64,000 nucleotides of DNA from Oidiodendron maius Zn (lineage: Eukaryota; Ascomycota; Leotiomycetes; Myxotrichaceae): positions 2,418,001 to 2,482,000 of the forward strand of contig KN832870.1 in assembly GCA_000827325.1 (NCBI GenBank), given 5' to 3'. The stretch's first letter is position 1, and each line of letters begins with the position of its first letter. The translations under genes and the position numbers were made by a program. Shown piece by piece: positions 10,500 to 21,565 of this stretch. A model generated the notes under the pieces. It was not told the origin of the DNA. It ran no database searches and saw nothing but the letters and a program-made list of their open reading frames with translations.

Positions 10500-13010
10500 T
10501 TACCTCACGCTCAAAATCATTATTTCCTGAGCGCTCCTCCGACCAATCCTTTCAATGCCGAGGGACTCTTTTCCATTTCGTCCTCTGTATACTCCGAAAG
10601 CATATCTTGCTTCGTGTCCTGCCGCACTCTGAGCAGTCAATCTCGTAATCAGGTCCTTTTTAGTTCGTGGTGCTCGGAATGCGGCATCTGTTAAAATCCC
10701 GCTGTTATAGACAAAGCTAAAAACCTCGGCGAGGCAATCAGCAGAGTGAGGAAGGCGCATCTGGTAACGATGGGGGATGGCAATGATGAGGGCGATGAGG
10801 TAGAGGAGCAAGATGACCAGGATAACGTAGAACGATGGGAGATTGGGCATCATTCGAACTCCACTCAAAGAGGTTGTCAGAGGGAAAAATATTCCACCGG
10901 CGAGGACCGGAAGCAATATAAACAATAGCGATAAAGCCGACATAGCAGCCACACGATAGTGACCAGCCATCAGGGCTCTCCAGGTACATTGGATTGGAAG
11001 GGCTGCAGGATAATCGAGAAGAAGCGACTTGCTTGCGGTAGCGCCCTCGGGATTCCCGAGCTCTACCCAGGGTTGAAGTCTTCGAAAGGCCATATCCAGC
11101 GGCTGGAAAAGGAGATAGAGGATCATGCCAAGCAATGAAGGCACAAAACTGTACAAGAAGTTTGCGGGCGAGAATCCTTGGGTGCTCGGCAAGGCCGAGA
11201 CTAGTGGTGGGAATCCATTACGGATTGCAGTCAAGGGCAGAAACGAGACGACAAACAAGGCAAGGAGGAGGATGAATCCCGCAACCACCCAGACAATAAC
11301 AAGTATATCGCTCAGTTGCCAAGGGATATGTCGAAATCGAGTCTTCCGGCTGTATAGGTCGGCAGATTTCTCTAGATCTGATGAATAGTCGAACACTCCG
11401 CTGCTGCGTTTCTCGTGAAGCTTGCCGGATTCCAAAGTATATCGTCGTGTTGGGGTGCCTTCTTCTCCAAGACAGTAGAATATTCCTTGTGTTTCATTCT
11501 GCGTCTTCCAGTAACCTAGACGGTCGCTCCTCATGACCAATCGGTCCCTCAACTCTTTCCTGCTTTCCATGACCTCAGTCCCATGGAAATCCTCTAAGCT
11601 ATTGCTTCTCGGGAGAATTGCAACAACGTCTGCCAGCGATCGAGGGTCCCATAACAAACCAGTAGTGCGCCGGAAGAAGAACGAACCAGATAAAATTGTA
11701 GCAATCAAGATAAACGCATAAATTGTAACAAGCGCCCAAGCAACACTTTGAACAGCTGTCCAGCGCCATTCTCCTGCCACAAAGATAGCAGAGAATAAAC
11801 AACTCTGGAGGGGTATCGTAAAAATCGTAAGCCAGAAGAATAAATTTGAAAGGTAAATGCTTGTGGGACCCTCTCCTCCAGGCCAGAAGGAGGACTTCGG
11901 ATGAAGGCCGAGGAAGATAGCATCAGTCCTACTTTCCGCATCTTTCATCGCCATAAGCGTAAATGGCAGTATCCTCGTAATTGCAGACATAACACCTTGG
12001 ACATATAAAAATATGATCGAGGCAAGTATCTGCGGCAAAAATCCGAAGACAAAGTATAGGCCGCCTTGTATGCCATTTGACCATCCTACAAGACCATGGT
12101 GTTTGCTTGAATAGGCTGCGCAGAATATGAGACCGCCCATCATCACGAGACATAATAATGTTAACGTTATCATTGAAAAGGGTCGTAAAATCGTTGGTAC
12201 GAAGGTGAGTTCGGGGTATCGTTGGCTGTACGAAGGGGATTCGACGGGAATGAAAACCTCCGCACCAGAATATCGACTCGTCTGGTATTCAGGGGGGTTC
12301 GAGGGGTATGAAAGTGGCCGTGTGGGATTAAATTTGAAGAGGGTCTCGTGCTCAATAGTTGGGGAGGAGCGATGCTTCCTGGCTAGTGCAAGCTCTTCTC
12401 TCGTGAGGCTAGATACACGGTAGTAACCAAGACCTTGATCATGTACTAACCGCTCGACGGATGCGGTATTCGAGCTTGTCGAAGTTAGAGGCCGCCCAGC
12501 AGCAGCTCTAACATCCTCATCCCGTGTGAGTTGTTCGATGGCAAAGCGTATGAATGGGGTGTCGTCCACGGTTGGGGTGGGTGGGCTCGGCTCCAGGTCG
12601 ACCGCCATTCTGTCCCTCTTCGCGGCCACAATCTCGCCGCCCCTAATCCGCTCGTCGTCAGATCGTACAGTGGAGGATAAATGAGATGCATGAAAGACTT
12701 CATCGAGGTCCAGTAGCTCGCTTTCGGTGCTGTGATTGGAGCTTTTGTGAGCTAAGTGCACTGACCGAGGTGTCGCTGGAGTCTCGTGGCGTATGGCTGT
12801 CGGGACTTCAGAAAGGGTCGAGCCAAAAGACAGAGTTCGAAAGTCATCCAGTCGAACATCAATCGGAGTGAGAGAATGCTCGGCAGAAATAACGCGATGT
12901 AACTGAGGGCGGTTATCTGCAGCGTACGGTCAATCGGTGAGGCAGGCAGAGCTTGGAGGACAAAACTCACGATGAACAAGCTGCACGTCGAGAGCCCCAA
13001 AATTCATCAT
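10500..13010 (-). CDS. DUF3433-family polytopic membrane protein
   Basis: Two exons, 12971-13010 and 10500-12916, joined across a 54-nt intron (GTGAGT...CAG), encode about 818 residues. The first about 200 residues are hydrophilic, with acidic and Ser/Thr-rich stretches. The remainder is two similar halves, each with a hairpin or more of membrane segments: first half ILRPFSMITLTLLCLVMM through the SAIFVAGEWRW and ILIATILSGSFFF segments, second half ILVIVWVVAGFILLLALFVV through the final ILLLYLIALIIAI. This two-block layout is that of fungal DUF3433 proteins, a Pezizomycotina-expanded family with no assigned biochemical role; plasma-membrane or endomembrane location is inferred. The short first exon supplies MMNFGALDVQLVH. 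Starting at 13010 is a judgement, since the frame stays open further upstream without another ATG nearby. Confidence 0.82.
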
Positions 13011-13831
13011 GTATGCAGCTCCACCCACTAGACGTGCAGTATACGGAGGAATGCATCTTAACGTCTGGGCCAGACTGATATACAGTCTGTTGAATGGCCA
13101 TCAATTATCATGAGGTTGGGGACTCGACAGGCATGAGGAAAATAGAAGGCGGCGGAGAGGCGAGATGCCAGCCTCCTCGTCACACGCAGACCCCGGAGCC
13201 ACAGAAAAATACGACTTTGCACACCGCACCCCAGGCTACAAATTGTGATGCGATAATATGGTGTGCATAGCCCAGCTCAAATAGATGATGAATCCAATCC
13301 TAATATAGGACATTTATGGAGCGTAGATGGCTTTGGTGATCACAAAGATGCCACTCACATGACCACATACTGTCTTCTGGCGAAGGAGCCTTACGGGAGC
13401 TCTTGATCTGGCAATTACTACCCTGTTTTTGAAAGTGCTCTTTTCCAGACACAGACGTACGTATACTCTCCATCTGCTATGTAGCATAGTTTATGTTTTA
13501 TGCTCATGATCTTGCTTTTCTTTGGTTCCGTTGTGTGGAACGATCATAGGAATGGCTGGGGCTGGTGTGGCAAGGGCTTTAGGGGTTTCAGGGTCCGGCC
13601 ACCCATTTCGTCGCAACACCAAAAACAAACTCAATCACAAGCCTTGAGTTAGGGCTGTGGATTCTTCAGCATTAAGGTCATATGAGATTTTTTCCTCCAT
13701 GCTCAGCATGAATGTATCTCTATTCGGTTGCGTTTAATAAATTGAATTATGTCAATTTTCTACAACGCTCAAATACTTCATTTCAGCCTCTTCTTTCTTG
13801 CTCTGTACTGTACAGCAAAAAGCTCTGTACA
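13011..13831. other. Intergenic: promoter of DUF3433 gene and 3' flank of permease gene
   Basis: No gene supported. The right third is AT-rich with polyadenylation-like tracts near 13720-13760, expected downstream of a minus-strand stop at 13832. Confidence 0.5.
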
Positions 13832-15721
13832 TCATTTCTCGCCATTTTCTGGATCGTTAAAGGCGATAACTTCTCCTGACATCGGGCCATCGGCGGCGAG
13901 AGCTTTCAAGTCGTCCTCGCCCATCTCCCCATCCCACCCATTCTCTATGAGGTAGGCCCTGAATCGTTTATCCCTTTCCGCTAGGTCTTCTCCGGTCAAG
14001 TCTTCAACGAAGAAGTATGTCACGAGTATTCCAACAACCCCACAGATAGCTGCAATTATAAAGGTCCATCTCTTTCCTAGGTTGTTCTGAATTGGAGTAA
14101 ACGCTTGGGTTCCAATTGCCGCCCCTGCCTTTCCAACTGCAGCAGATAATCCATAACAGGTTCCTCGGATTGATGTGGCATAGGTCTCCGAGGAGATAAG
14201 GCCAAGCATATCTCCTGGCCCCGTGTTCCCAGAACTTTGCATGAGACCGTAGAAGACTACGAACAATGGAACGATTTTCGTGATTTGGTCGTACGAACAA
14301 CCAATTATAAGGCCGAAAACCAGATATCCGGAAAAGCCAAGCATCATGGTGTTCTTCCGACCGAAGCGATCACAGAGGTATGCCCCTAGAAATACACCCG
14401 GGAGTGCAAGGGTACCCAGAAGGAGCGTCCATTCAGCAGTTCTCAGTATAACGTCATTTGCGTTGGATGGCACGACGGAGGCAATGATTGTGCCAGAGAA
14501 CACGCCGTTAGGGAAGGTCTGTACACAATCAGTGTTTGGATAGACTAACTTGGACGGAGTTGAGACAGAGCACACCAAGATGTTAAGCCCCTAGAGCTCA
14601 ACATATCGTCTTGTGGTCCCTGAAGTTTAACAGAAACCCAAAATTCTTTGGAGTGTACTTACCACAAAATCATAAAGAAACCAGGCGCCACAAGTACCAA
14701 TCAAAGAGCGCCAGTAGTATCGAAAAACTAAGAGATAGGGGACTTTTCGCTTGATAGCACCCCGACGGTAAAGCACGCTGTTCAGCATTTTTAGTCTGAA
14801 GTAGAAAATAGAGAGAGGAAAAATGCAACCAATGCCAAAACAGACACGCTACATGGAAGATTAGCCGCATGTTTAATAACTGTATTATAAATAATAGAGC
14901 GGAGAGAGTGGGACATACCCAGACAGTACTGAAGTGGCTTTGATGGCATGCGGAAAAGACGATGAGAAATATAATAACAGCGAGCGGCGTTCCAAATGAC
15001 AGTGGAAGATTTGTCACCATAATGAACACCGGACCTCGATTCCGGAGGGTATGTTCGTTAGCTGCTTCTGACGCAGAAGTTGACGATGCGGGATACTCTC
15101 CTTTTACGGACAGTAAGCTATTGAAATTCCAAGGAAAAACAGGGTACACTGACCTCCTACACCAAATCCTACGATTCCTCGGGCTATAGTCATCATCCAA
15201 AACATACTAGCAGGTGTGTCAGTTTGTCCATCATCGAGGAAACGACTGTAGATATTACCCATCGGTAGTTACTCCATGAGCGGCTGTGGCCAGGATACCT
15301 CCAATCACGATCGTAAGGGTAGTCATTATCAGAGCAAACTTTCTGCCGAAGTAATCGCATGTGAGGCCAATTGTGACCTGCCCAAATACCTCACCCACAA
15401 GAAGAGCATTGGATACGCGGGTGCTGACAGTAGATGTGTAATTGGCTGGATATTCCTTCCTGAGTAGGACATTAATCATGGTCATAGTATTGTTGAAGTA
15501 ACCATCGGACACGAGCGCAGCGCCCGCTGCGAACTAGATGTGTGAGCATGGCTCTATAGACGACGAAGCAAGGGAATTCTCACGATAGTAAAGATGTCGG
15601 ACAGAGACTGTTTCTTCGCTGACACTTGAGAGGAGGGGGTATTGGGGCCAGCTACCGAAACTGGCGCCTCCGAAGTCTCGGATACCTTCTCGTTCACTTG
15701 GCTCGATATGATTTCCACCAT
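13832..15721 (-). CDS. MFS glycerophosphoinositol/phosphate-type permease (GIT1-like)
   Basis: Six exons (15584-15721, 15259-15533, 15154-15206, 14919-15100, 14663-14848, 13832-14518) give about 506 residues. It has the MFS sugar/phosphate transporter signatures: DYFGRK in the loop between helices 2 and 3, the second-half repeat CDRFGRKNTMMLGF, and RGIVGFGVGGEYPASSTSASE, which is the helix-4 motif of the GIT1/PHO84 branch. The segments WFLYDFVTFPNGVFSGTII and MQSSGNTGPGDMLGLISSE are typical of glycerophosphodiester permeases that import glycerophosphoinositol or glycerophosphocholine with protons at the plasma membrane. The cytosolic C-terminus (FFVEDLTGEDLAERD) is acidic. Substrate is inferred from family only. 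The gene diverges from the thioredoxin gene over a 570-bp shared promoter region. Confidence 0.88.
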
Positions 15722-16288
15722 CTTTACGAGATACTAGGAAGTGTTGAAGGTGTGGTGGTCAAGAGACAGTTGAAGAGAGGGGTGGGTAATCAACGTAAGG
15801 TGACAGACTTCTGTCACACTAATAGTTGGTTCCTGAGTTTAATATAGCACCAGGAATCACAAGGAGAGGAAACGAAGGAACGACCAACCACCCGAAAGAA
15901 GGGATTATATGTAAACTTTTACCATACTCTCCCTTAAAATTGGCCAACACGACGAACACAAAGCTTTCCAAATCAGGAAGCTAGATAACGACCTGCCGAA
16001 GTCGCTATCGAGGGATATCAACTGCCTGCGTAATATCCCTCGTGGAAAATTGTATGGGCTGTACAACAGTGCAGAGTGGAGAGGTTCAGACCCATATTGC
16101 ACAATTTGGTGGAGTGGCAACGCCGAGGACCCTGCTAAGCATTTTATTACTGCTACATTAGGTTATCAACGCGCTGGTGGCTTGTTAGTGGTCAGCGATC
16201 GGCGATAAGGAGCCGAACTCGCCAGATCAACCTCGAGCTCCAGCCACCACCACGCTTTCCACATAGACCCTCAACTTTATCAGCCAAC
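15722..16288. promoter_or_regulatory. Shared divergent promoter region
   Basis: About 570 bp between the start codons of the permease (-) and the thioredoxin-like gene (+). No individual regulatory site is claimed. Confidence 0.5.
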
Positions 16289-17052
16289 ATGTCTCCTACA
16301 GTCAATATCTCTTCTTCAGCCGAATTCAGCAAGACCCTTAGTTCCTCTACCATCGTAGTGGCTGATTGTACGCCCCTGATTCGACGCGTTGCTCGTATTA
16401 CGATTGCTAATATCAAACAGTCTATGCGGACTGGTGTGGGCCATGCAAAGCCATTGCTCCTACTTACGAGTCCCTCTCTACGAAATACTCCAAACCGAAT
16501 AGGGTCACTTTTACAAAGGTTAACGTTGACCAACAACAAGCCGTCGCCAGGCAATATGGTGTAACAGCGTATGCTCTCCGTCTAGCTTGACCGTTTTTCT
16601 CTGATAGTCATGTTTCATACAGAATGCCCACATTCATGATCTTCCGTTCGGGGTCTGTGATCGAGACTATAAGAGGCGCCAACCCCCAGCAGCTCACCTC
16701 CGCCATCGACAAAGCGGTCAAGCTCGCCGGGCCTACCACTGGATCTCTCTATTCCACACCCGGCCGCACGCTGGGCAGTGGTGGCGGTCCGACTCAAGGC
16801 TCGAGTGTATACCGGCGTTACAATGTGCAGAAGATCGTCGACATGTTGATAGCCTTTTTTGGCCTCTATTTCACAACACTCTTCAGCTTGGATGCTTACC
16901 AGGCAGCGGAGAACTCTCCCTTCAACGTGCACAAGCCCCGGTCTGAGCCATCGGGATTGGGGGCAAGGAGTGCACAAGCAAGGACTACTGGCGGGGCATC
17001 TCAGTCAGGGAGGAAGCTGGGGACGATTGCAGACATCTCAGGTGGAAATTAA
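16289..17052 (+). CDS. Thioredoxin-like protein with C-terminal membrane segment
   Basis: Three exons, 16289-16367, 16421-16568 and 16623-17052, give about 218 residues. The N-terminal half is a classical thioredoxin fold with the active site ADWCGPCKAIAP (residues about 29-40), the KVNVDQQQAVARQYGV strand-helix block and the cis-proline motif AMPTF spanning intron 2. The C-terminal half is unlike cytosolic thioredoxin: after a Gly/Ser-rich linker comes a hydrophobic segment IVDMLIAFFGLYFTTLFSL of membrane-spanning length, then a Ser/Gly/Arg-rich tail. I infer a tail-anchored or single-pass thiol-disulfide oxidoreductase; which compartment it faces cannot be told. Thioredoxin proper is about 105 residues, so the second half is a family extension known in filamentous fungi. 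Confidence 0.88.
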
Positions 17053-17772
17053 GGAGCCATTGTACTCGTATGTAGGTAAGAAAGAATGAGTTAGAAATCG
17101 CAGATATCGATGTGTGGAGATCGCACGTGTTTACCTGCAGCCTGGTTATTGGATCCTACATCGTCTGGTGTACTCTGATATTATGTGCCATGGACCTAAG
17201 CTCAACAACTAGGATGCTGCCGATAGCGGAGGAGATGTTGTACAACTGATCACATTTTATCCCGTTACAGATATTCAATACTGTCCTCGACTTACAGCCA
17301 GGAAAAGAAATTATTGAGTTGATATGAATTAGGGAGCTTGTATTATCCTTCCTCGGTCCACGTCAGAGGCAGTCCCTACGAGATAAATCGTGGGATATCG
17401 CAATGCCGGATCACGAGTTCATGGTACAACGACTATCCCGCATTGGGTTTCTCGTGCTGGGATCCAGAGTTTTGTTGCATATCGCAGCTAATTGTTTTGC
17501 TTTTTTGACAGATTGGGCTTGTTTTGACGCATGTGCAGGGGTGTATTTCTTTAGGCAAAACTATTCCCGAAGCATCGCCATTGGAGTTTTATGAAAAGTA
17601 TTTTGGAGGCATTTAATACTGCAGAATCATTTCTTTGCGACGGGGATAGGTCTAATTCTTAATACAATATAAAGGTATTTTACACACATATCTTCATCTT
17701 GAAGTATCTTGCTCGGGCCAGAGATTGGAATACCAGTTTCAGTCAGTGCTCAGGCAGGTATTGATAAATCTC
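17053..17772. other. Convergent intergenic region
   Basis: Holds the 3' ends of the thioredoxin-like and SCO1 genes. A small plus-strand frame at 17403-17594 (63 codons, Cys/Phe-rich) has no supporting feature. Confidence 0.5.
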
Positions 17773-18820
17773 TTATTTCTTCCAGTCTCCCATATGTGCT
17801 TTAATGATTGCCGCGGCTTGCTCTGGGCTATGTTGCCTCCCAATCGCCTCCACAAAGTCACCGTCGGGATCCATAAGATAGAAATAGATACTATGATCGA
17901 CGAGATAGTCCTGGCCCGGCTTCACACCATCCGGTGTTGAGAAGTATACGCGATACTTCTTGCACACTTGCTTGATCTGCTCCCAGGTCCCGGTGAGGCC
18001 AATGAAATCGGGATGGAATTCAGAGAGGTAAGATGCCAGCACAGCAGGCGTATCGCGGGCCGGATCACAAGTTATGAAGATGGGCAGGAGCGCAGGAGCG
18101 GATGCGGGGGCAGAGGCACGGACGAGGTCGATCATGCGAGCCATTTTGTCCAGCTCTTCAGGACAGATGTCTGGGCAATGGGAGAAGCCAAAATATACCT
18201 GTCGGCACGAGCAATTAACCGCACATTCTCTCCCGCCCGTCATATCCATCTGCCTTCAGTATAGATGCTGACGAGTATGCCATGGAGTAACTCACCAACG
18301 CATATTTTCCCTTCATATCTTCGCTTGAGAATGGTTTCCGGTGCTGGTCGATGAGCTCGAAAGGTCCGCCGACCTTGGGCTTCCCAACACCCTTCGTGGC
18401 TTCAGCTATACGCTTGCGCTCCATTCGCGCTTTCTCGTATCGGAAATAATATATAAGACCGATTCCAGAGCAGAGGAATAGGACGCCCGCTTTCCAGGAG
18501 AACGGCTTGACCTCGTTCGTTAGTTTCGGGGAGAATTTGACGCAGGTTTGATGGGCGGGAAAGTGACATACGCCAGAATGGTATCTCGACCTCTGCTCTT
18601 GCACGGTCTTGTATTTCATTGGCGAAGATGTGCTGAACTCTCTCGCTTCAGCCTTGGAAGCTGGATGCACACATAGCTGTGGTGTCCTGCCATGTAGTCG
18701 AGATTTTTCAAGTGTGGACAATTGACGGCACTGGAAAGAGCGGGATAGAGAGCTGTCCCATCGCAAGGAGCGTGAGAATGTTAAGAGGAGACTTCGACTT
18801 GGAGTGAGTGATTTCGACAT
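17773..18820 (-). CDS. SCO1: SCO1 mitochondrial copper chaperone
   Basis: Three exons, 18572-18820, 18296-18511 and 17773-18198, give about 296 residues. SCO1 sits in the mitochondrial inner membrane and delivers copper to the CuA site of cytochrome c oxidase subunit 2. The N-terminus is rich in Arg and Ser with almost no acidic residues, as in a matrix-targeting sequence. One membrane segment, AGVLFLCSGIGLIYYF, follows. The intermembrane-space thioredoxin-like domain holds the copper-binding CPDIC motif (VYFGFSHCPDICPEEL) and the distal His in DYLVDHSIYFYLMD, along with GPFELIDQHRKPFSSEDMKGKYAL upstream. All expected metal ligands are present. Intron 2 is 97 nt and contains several alternative frames. 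The start at 18820 opens directly into the presequence. Confidence 0.95.
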
Positions 18821-19204
18821 AGTCGTTATGCTGCAATAGACTCCTTCGACTTAAGAAATAGCTAGCTGAGTTGGTTCTGGGAGGATCGAGCTTTTTCGGG
18901 ACTAGCGTGGCGCGTCTCTCTAAATGCATTTTTGCACTATACATAGGCCGCCTGGCATTCCTACCAGTCTTTCTCTTGGATGAAGAATCTATTAGCCATG
19001 TTACCTAGGTATGTAGCTAAGGCATGCATCTCTCAAAGTATTCCTACAAAAATATATCCCGGCGCCCACAAGTGTTCATTTTGCTTCGCTCAAATCTCTA
19101 TATTCATCTCACTACCCGACAGACGCCAAGCTGAATGCTATTCGACTCCATCTCCACCCAAGATTGGTTCTAACAAACAAAGGAAAGAAGCTCTTAAATA
19201 TCCT
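18821..19204. other. Intergenic: SCO1 promoter and 3' flank of coiled-coil gene
   Basis: About 380 bp, no gene seen. Confidence 0.5.
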
Positions 19205-21565
19205 TCATTCTCTTCTACTGACTTGGCTCGCGCTCGTTCTGCTGCGCTCATCCTCTTCCAACACATCACTTAATCTCGTGGGGTGGTGATGTCGAGGGAC
19301 CGCCTCCCATCCGGAGCCATATCCCTCACCGGAGTAGTCAACTGGGCCTGTTGTTGTTGGGTGGCTGGTGGGTGCGACGGCACGACGTGAAGGAGGGGCA
19401 TCCACAGCATAGTTTGTTGGTACGCCATGGCTACGGAGATATGCTAGCTCGCGCTCGCTGGCGGCAGTTGCATCATACTCGTATACATCATCATCAGAAG
19501 CAGGATTTTGGTATCGGACCTTGTTGCCTCTCTCGTCACGGACGAACTGGCCTTCAGCGTCGATCTCGTACTCTTCCTCGCTGTAGGCACCCTCAGAGGG
19601 GGCCGAGACACCGTAAGGCACAGCATGTTCGGATCGGCTAGTGGATTCTGTGGGATGGAGGGAGGTGCCTTGACGTTGCTGGTAGAAGGCTGAGCTCGAT
19701 ACCGGCTGAACTGCCGGAGCTTGAGTATATTCTTGATACGATGAAGGTTCGGAAGCTGTCACACGACCGGATCGGGTCGTCCTGCCTGTTGGGGTTGTTT
19801 GCTGTTCCACGAATGGGTCTGCAGGTCCAGCTCGTTGGGCTCGGGAATACTGTTGGTATGCAACGTCGCTATCGTCAACTGGCCCCTCGGGCTCCTGGAC
19901 AGCGTCCCCACGAGTGTATGCTCCCTCCATCGATTGAGAGGTGTCACGAGCACTTTCATGTCTGCTGGGAACGCCCTGCATCATGGGGACCACTTGAACC
20001 CCTCCAACAATCGTTGGCTGGCCGTCTCGTAGTGATGCGGTTCTCTCGCGTTCTTCTTGCTCCCTGCGCCCCAGCTCTTCCCAGGCCCTTCTTGCCTCTT
20101 CTTTCGAGATCTGCAACTCACGTCTCATCTCTGCAAGCTGGTTATCTGCATTATACCGTGTACTCTCGAGAGCAACAGCCTCTGCAATCGCGACTGCTCG
20201 ATCACGGCGTTCTGCCTCGAGACTTGCCTGGGTCATTGCCTGGAGTTCCTGCGCTCGTTCTTGTTCTGCTCTAGTTTCGAAGAACCAGCGCTGAAACTTC
20301 CTTTCTGAAGAGGCTCTTAATCGCTGCAGCTCCACTACCGCATGGAAAAGATTGGCCCCGGCTGCGGAAAGGTCCGTTACCTGCCTCGCAAGCTGCTGAG
20401 ATATTGGCTCCCTACTGATTTCACGGCTGTTCTCTTCAAGTCTCCGGATCCAGAAGGAGGTAAGACCTTCCCAATGTGCTGAGAGAGTCTCCCAGCGTTC
20501 AAAAGCATGTGGGAATGAGGATCGTGTCCCCACACCGCTAAAAGCCACCTGGGGTGGTTGTGCGGCGATGGGAACAGTTGGATCTTGCGGAGCTTGACCA
20601 GGTCTTGTTGTTTCTTGCTGGGCTTGTCTCTGTTGAGATTGGGCTGGGCGCGGTCTGGTTGCTGGCTGCGCTTCGTGACCTCCTCCGATTGCACGGCCAC
20701 CACTTCCTAAGGCTTGCAGAGGTTGGTCTTGCTGCCTGTCACCGCTCCCGAGCCTTTCTCCTGATCTCCGATCTGATCTCTGTGAGTTGTCTGAAATTCT
20801 TGGGCCGGCGGTTCCTGCCGGCCCCCGCTGGCTGCTTTCTCCACTTCCTCTCTTTACCTCTGCAGCGCCAGCAGCAGCAGTTACCTTCCGTTGGCTCTCC
20901 TCCATCTGCCTGGCCTCCTCTTCTGCATGTATTCTTTCCATCTCTTGTCTTGCGGCTTCTTCAGCCTTTCGCCGTTGTCGAGCTTCTCGCTCACGCATTA
21001 TATCCCTTGGTCCCCTGATTCCTGGAGACCCAGTGGCCCCGGGAGCCGCTTGGGGCCTACCACTGCCAGTGCGGCCATTGCTTGCCGTGGCGGGTTGCCC
21101 TCCGCCCACGATATCTGACATCTGGGCGTTCTCCTCAACCAGGTCTGGGGTGAAGGGGTTTGGGTGGCGTAAGGCTTCTTCGAGTGCGTACAGAATAGCA
21201 CTGCCTCGATTTTTGGAGATCCGTAGCGGTCGGTGAGGACGCCGCGCAGCTTCGGGGGAGTGATGTGGAAGACTAGGTGCTAAGAGAGTTGAGGTGCTGT
21301 CGTCCTCTTCGAAATCGGTCGTAAGCTGAGGGTTGTGCTTCGGTTCAGCTGACGGTATTCTACTTCGCGGAGGGGAGATTCCAGCGGAAGCTGCTTCAAT
21401 GTGGGTTCTTCGTGGCTGCTGGCGCTGCTGTACGGTAGGCGTTAATGGGGCGTTGACTTCGTAGACGTCGTTATATGGGGCGTGAATTGGAGTCGTCAGC
21501 GCTGCTGCGAGGAAAGAGGGAAGTCCAGTGGCGGACAAGGTGACGACGATAGGAGATTCACCCAC
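19205..21565 (-). CDS. Large coiled-coil protein of unknown function
   Basis: Single-exon frame of 786 codons beginning MGESPIVVTLSATGLPSF. No catalytic domain is recognised. The first 190 residues are Pro/Ser/Arg-rich. Residues about 190-225 form a charged helix (REREARQRRKAEEAARQEME). A Gln/Pro/Gly-rich linker follows. A central block about 350-420, FERWETLSAHWEGLTSFWIRR through the LARQVTDLSAAGANLFHAVVELQRLR segment, looks folded and conserved. It runs into a long coiled coil (about 420-515, rich in Glu, Arg and Ala). The C-terminal third is disordered, with acidic Tyr-rich motifs such as EEYEIDAEGQFVRDERGNKVRY. It could be a scaffold or cytoskeleton-associated protein; that is inference only. 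The intronless frame and even codon pattern argue for a real gene. Confidence 0.78.
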   Translation of the reverse strand: MGESPIVVTLSATGLPSFLAAALTTPIHAPYNDVYEVNAPLTPTVQQRQQPRRTHIEAASAGISPPRSRIPSAEPKHNPQLTTDFEEDDSTSTLLAPSLPHHSPEAARRPHRPLRISKNRGSAILYALEEALRHPNPFTPDLVEENAQMSDIVGGGQPATASNGRTGSGRPQAAPGATGSPGIRGPRDIMREREARQRRKAEEAARQEMERIHAEEEARQMEESQRKVTAAAGAAEVKRGSGESSQRGPAGTAGPRISDNSQRSDRRSGERLGSGDRQQDQPLQALGSGGRAIGGGHEAQPATRPRPAQSQQRQAQQETTRPGQAPQDPTVPIAAQPPQVAFSGVGTRSSFPHAFERWETLSAHWEGLTSFWIRRLEENSREISREPISQQLARQVTDLSAAGANLFHAVVELQRLRASSERKFQRWFFETRAEQERAQELQAMTQASLEAERRDRAVAIAEAVALESTRYNADNQLAEMRRELQISKEEARRAWEELGRREQEERERTASLRDGQPTIVGGVQVVPMMQGVPSRHESARDTSQSMEGAYTRGDAVQEPEGPVDDSDVAYQQYSRAQRAGPADPFVEQQTTPTGRTTRSGRVTASEPSSYQEYTQAPAVQPVSSSAFYQQRQGTSLHPTESTSRSEHAVPYGVSAPSEGAYSEEEYEIDAEGQFVRDERGNKVRYQNPASDDDVYEYDATAASERELAYLRSHGVPTNYAVDAPPSRRAVAPTSHPTTTGPVDYSGEGYGSGWEAVPRHHHPTRLSDVLEEDERSRTSASQVSRRE

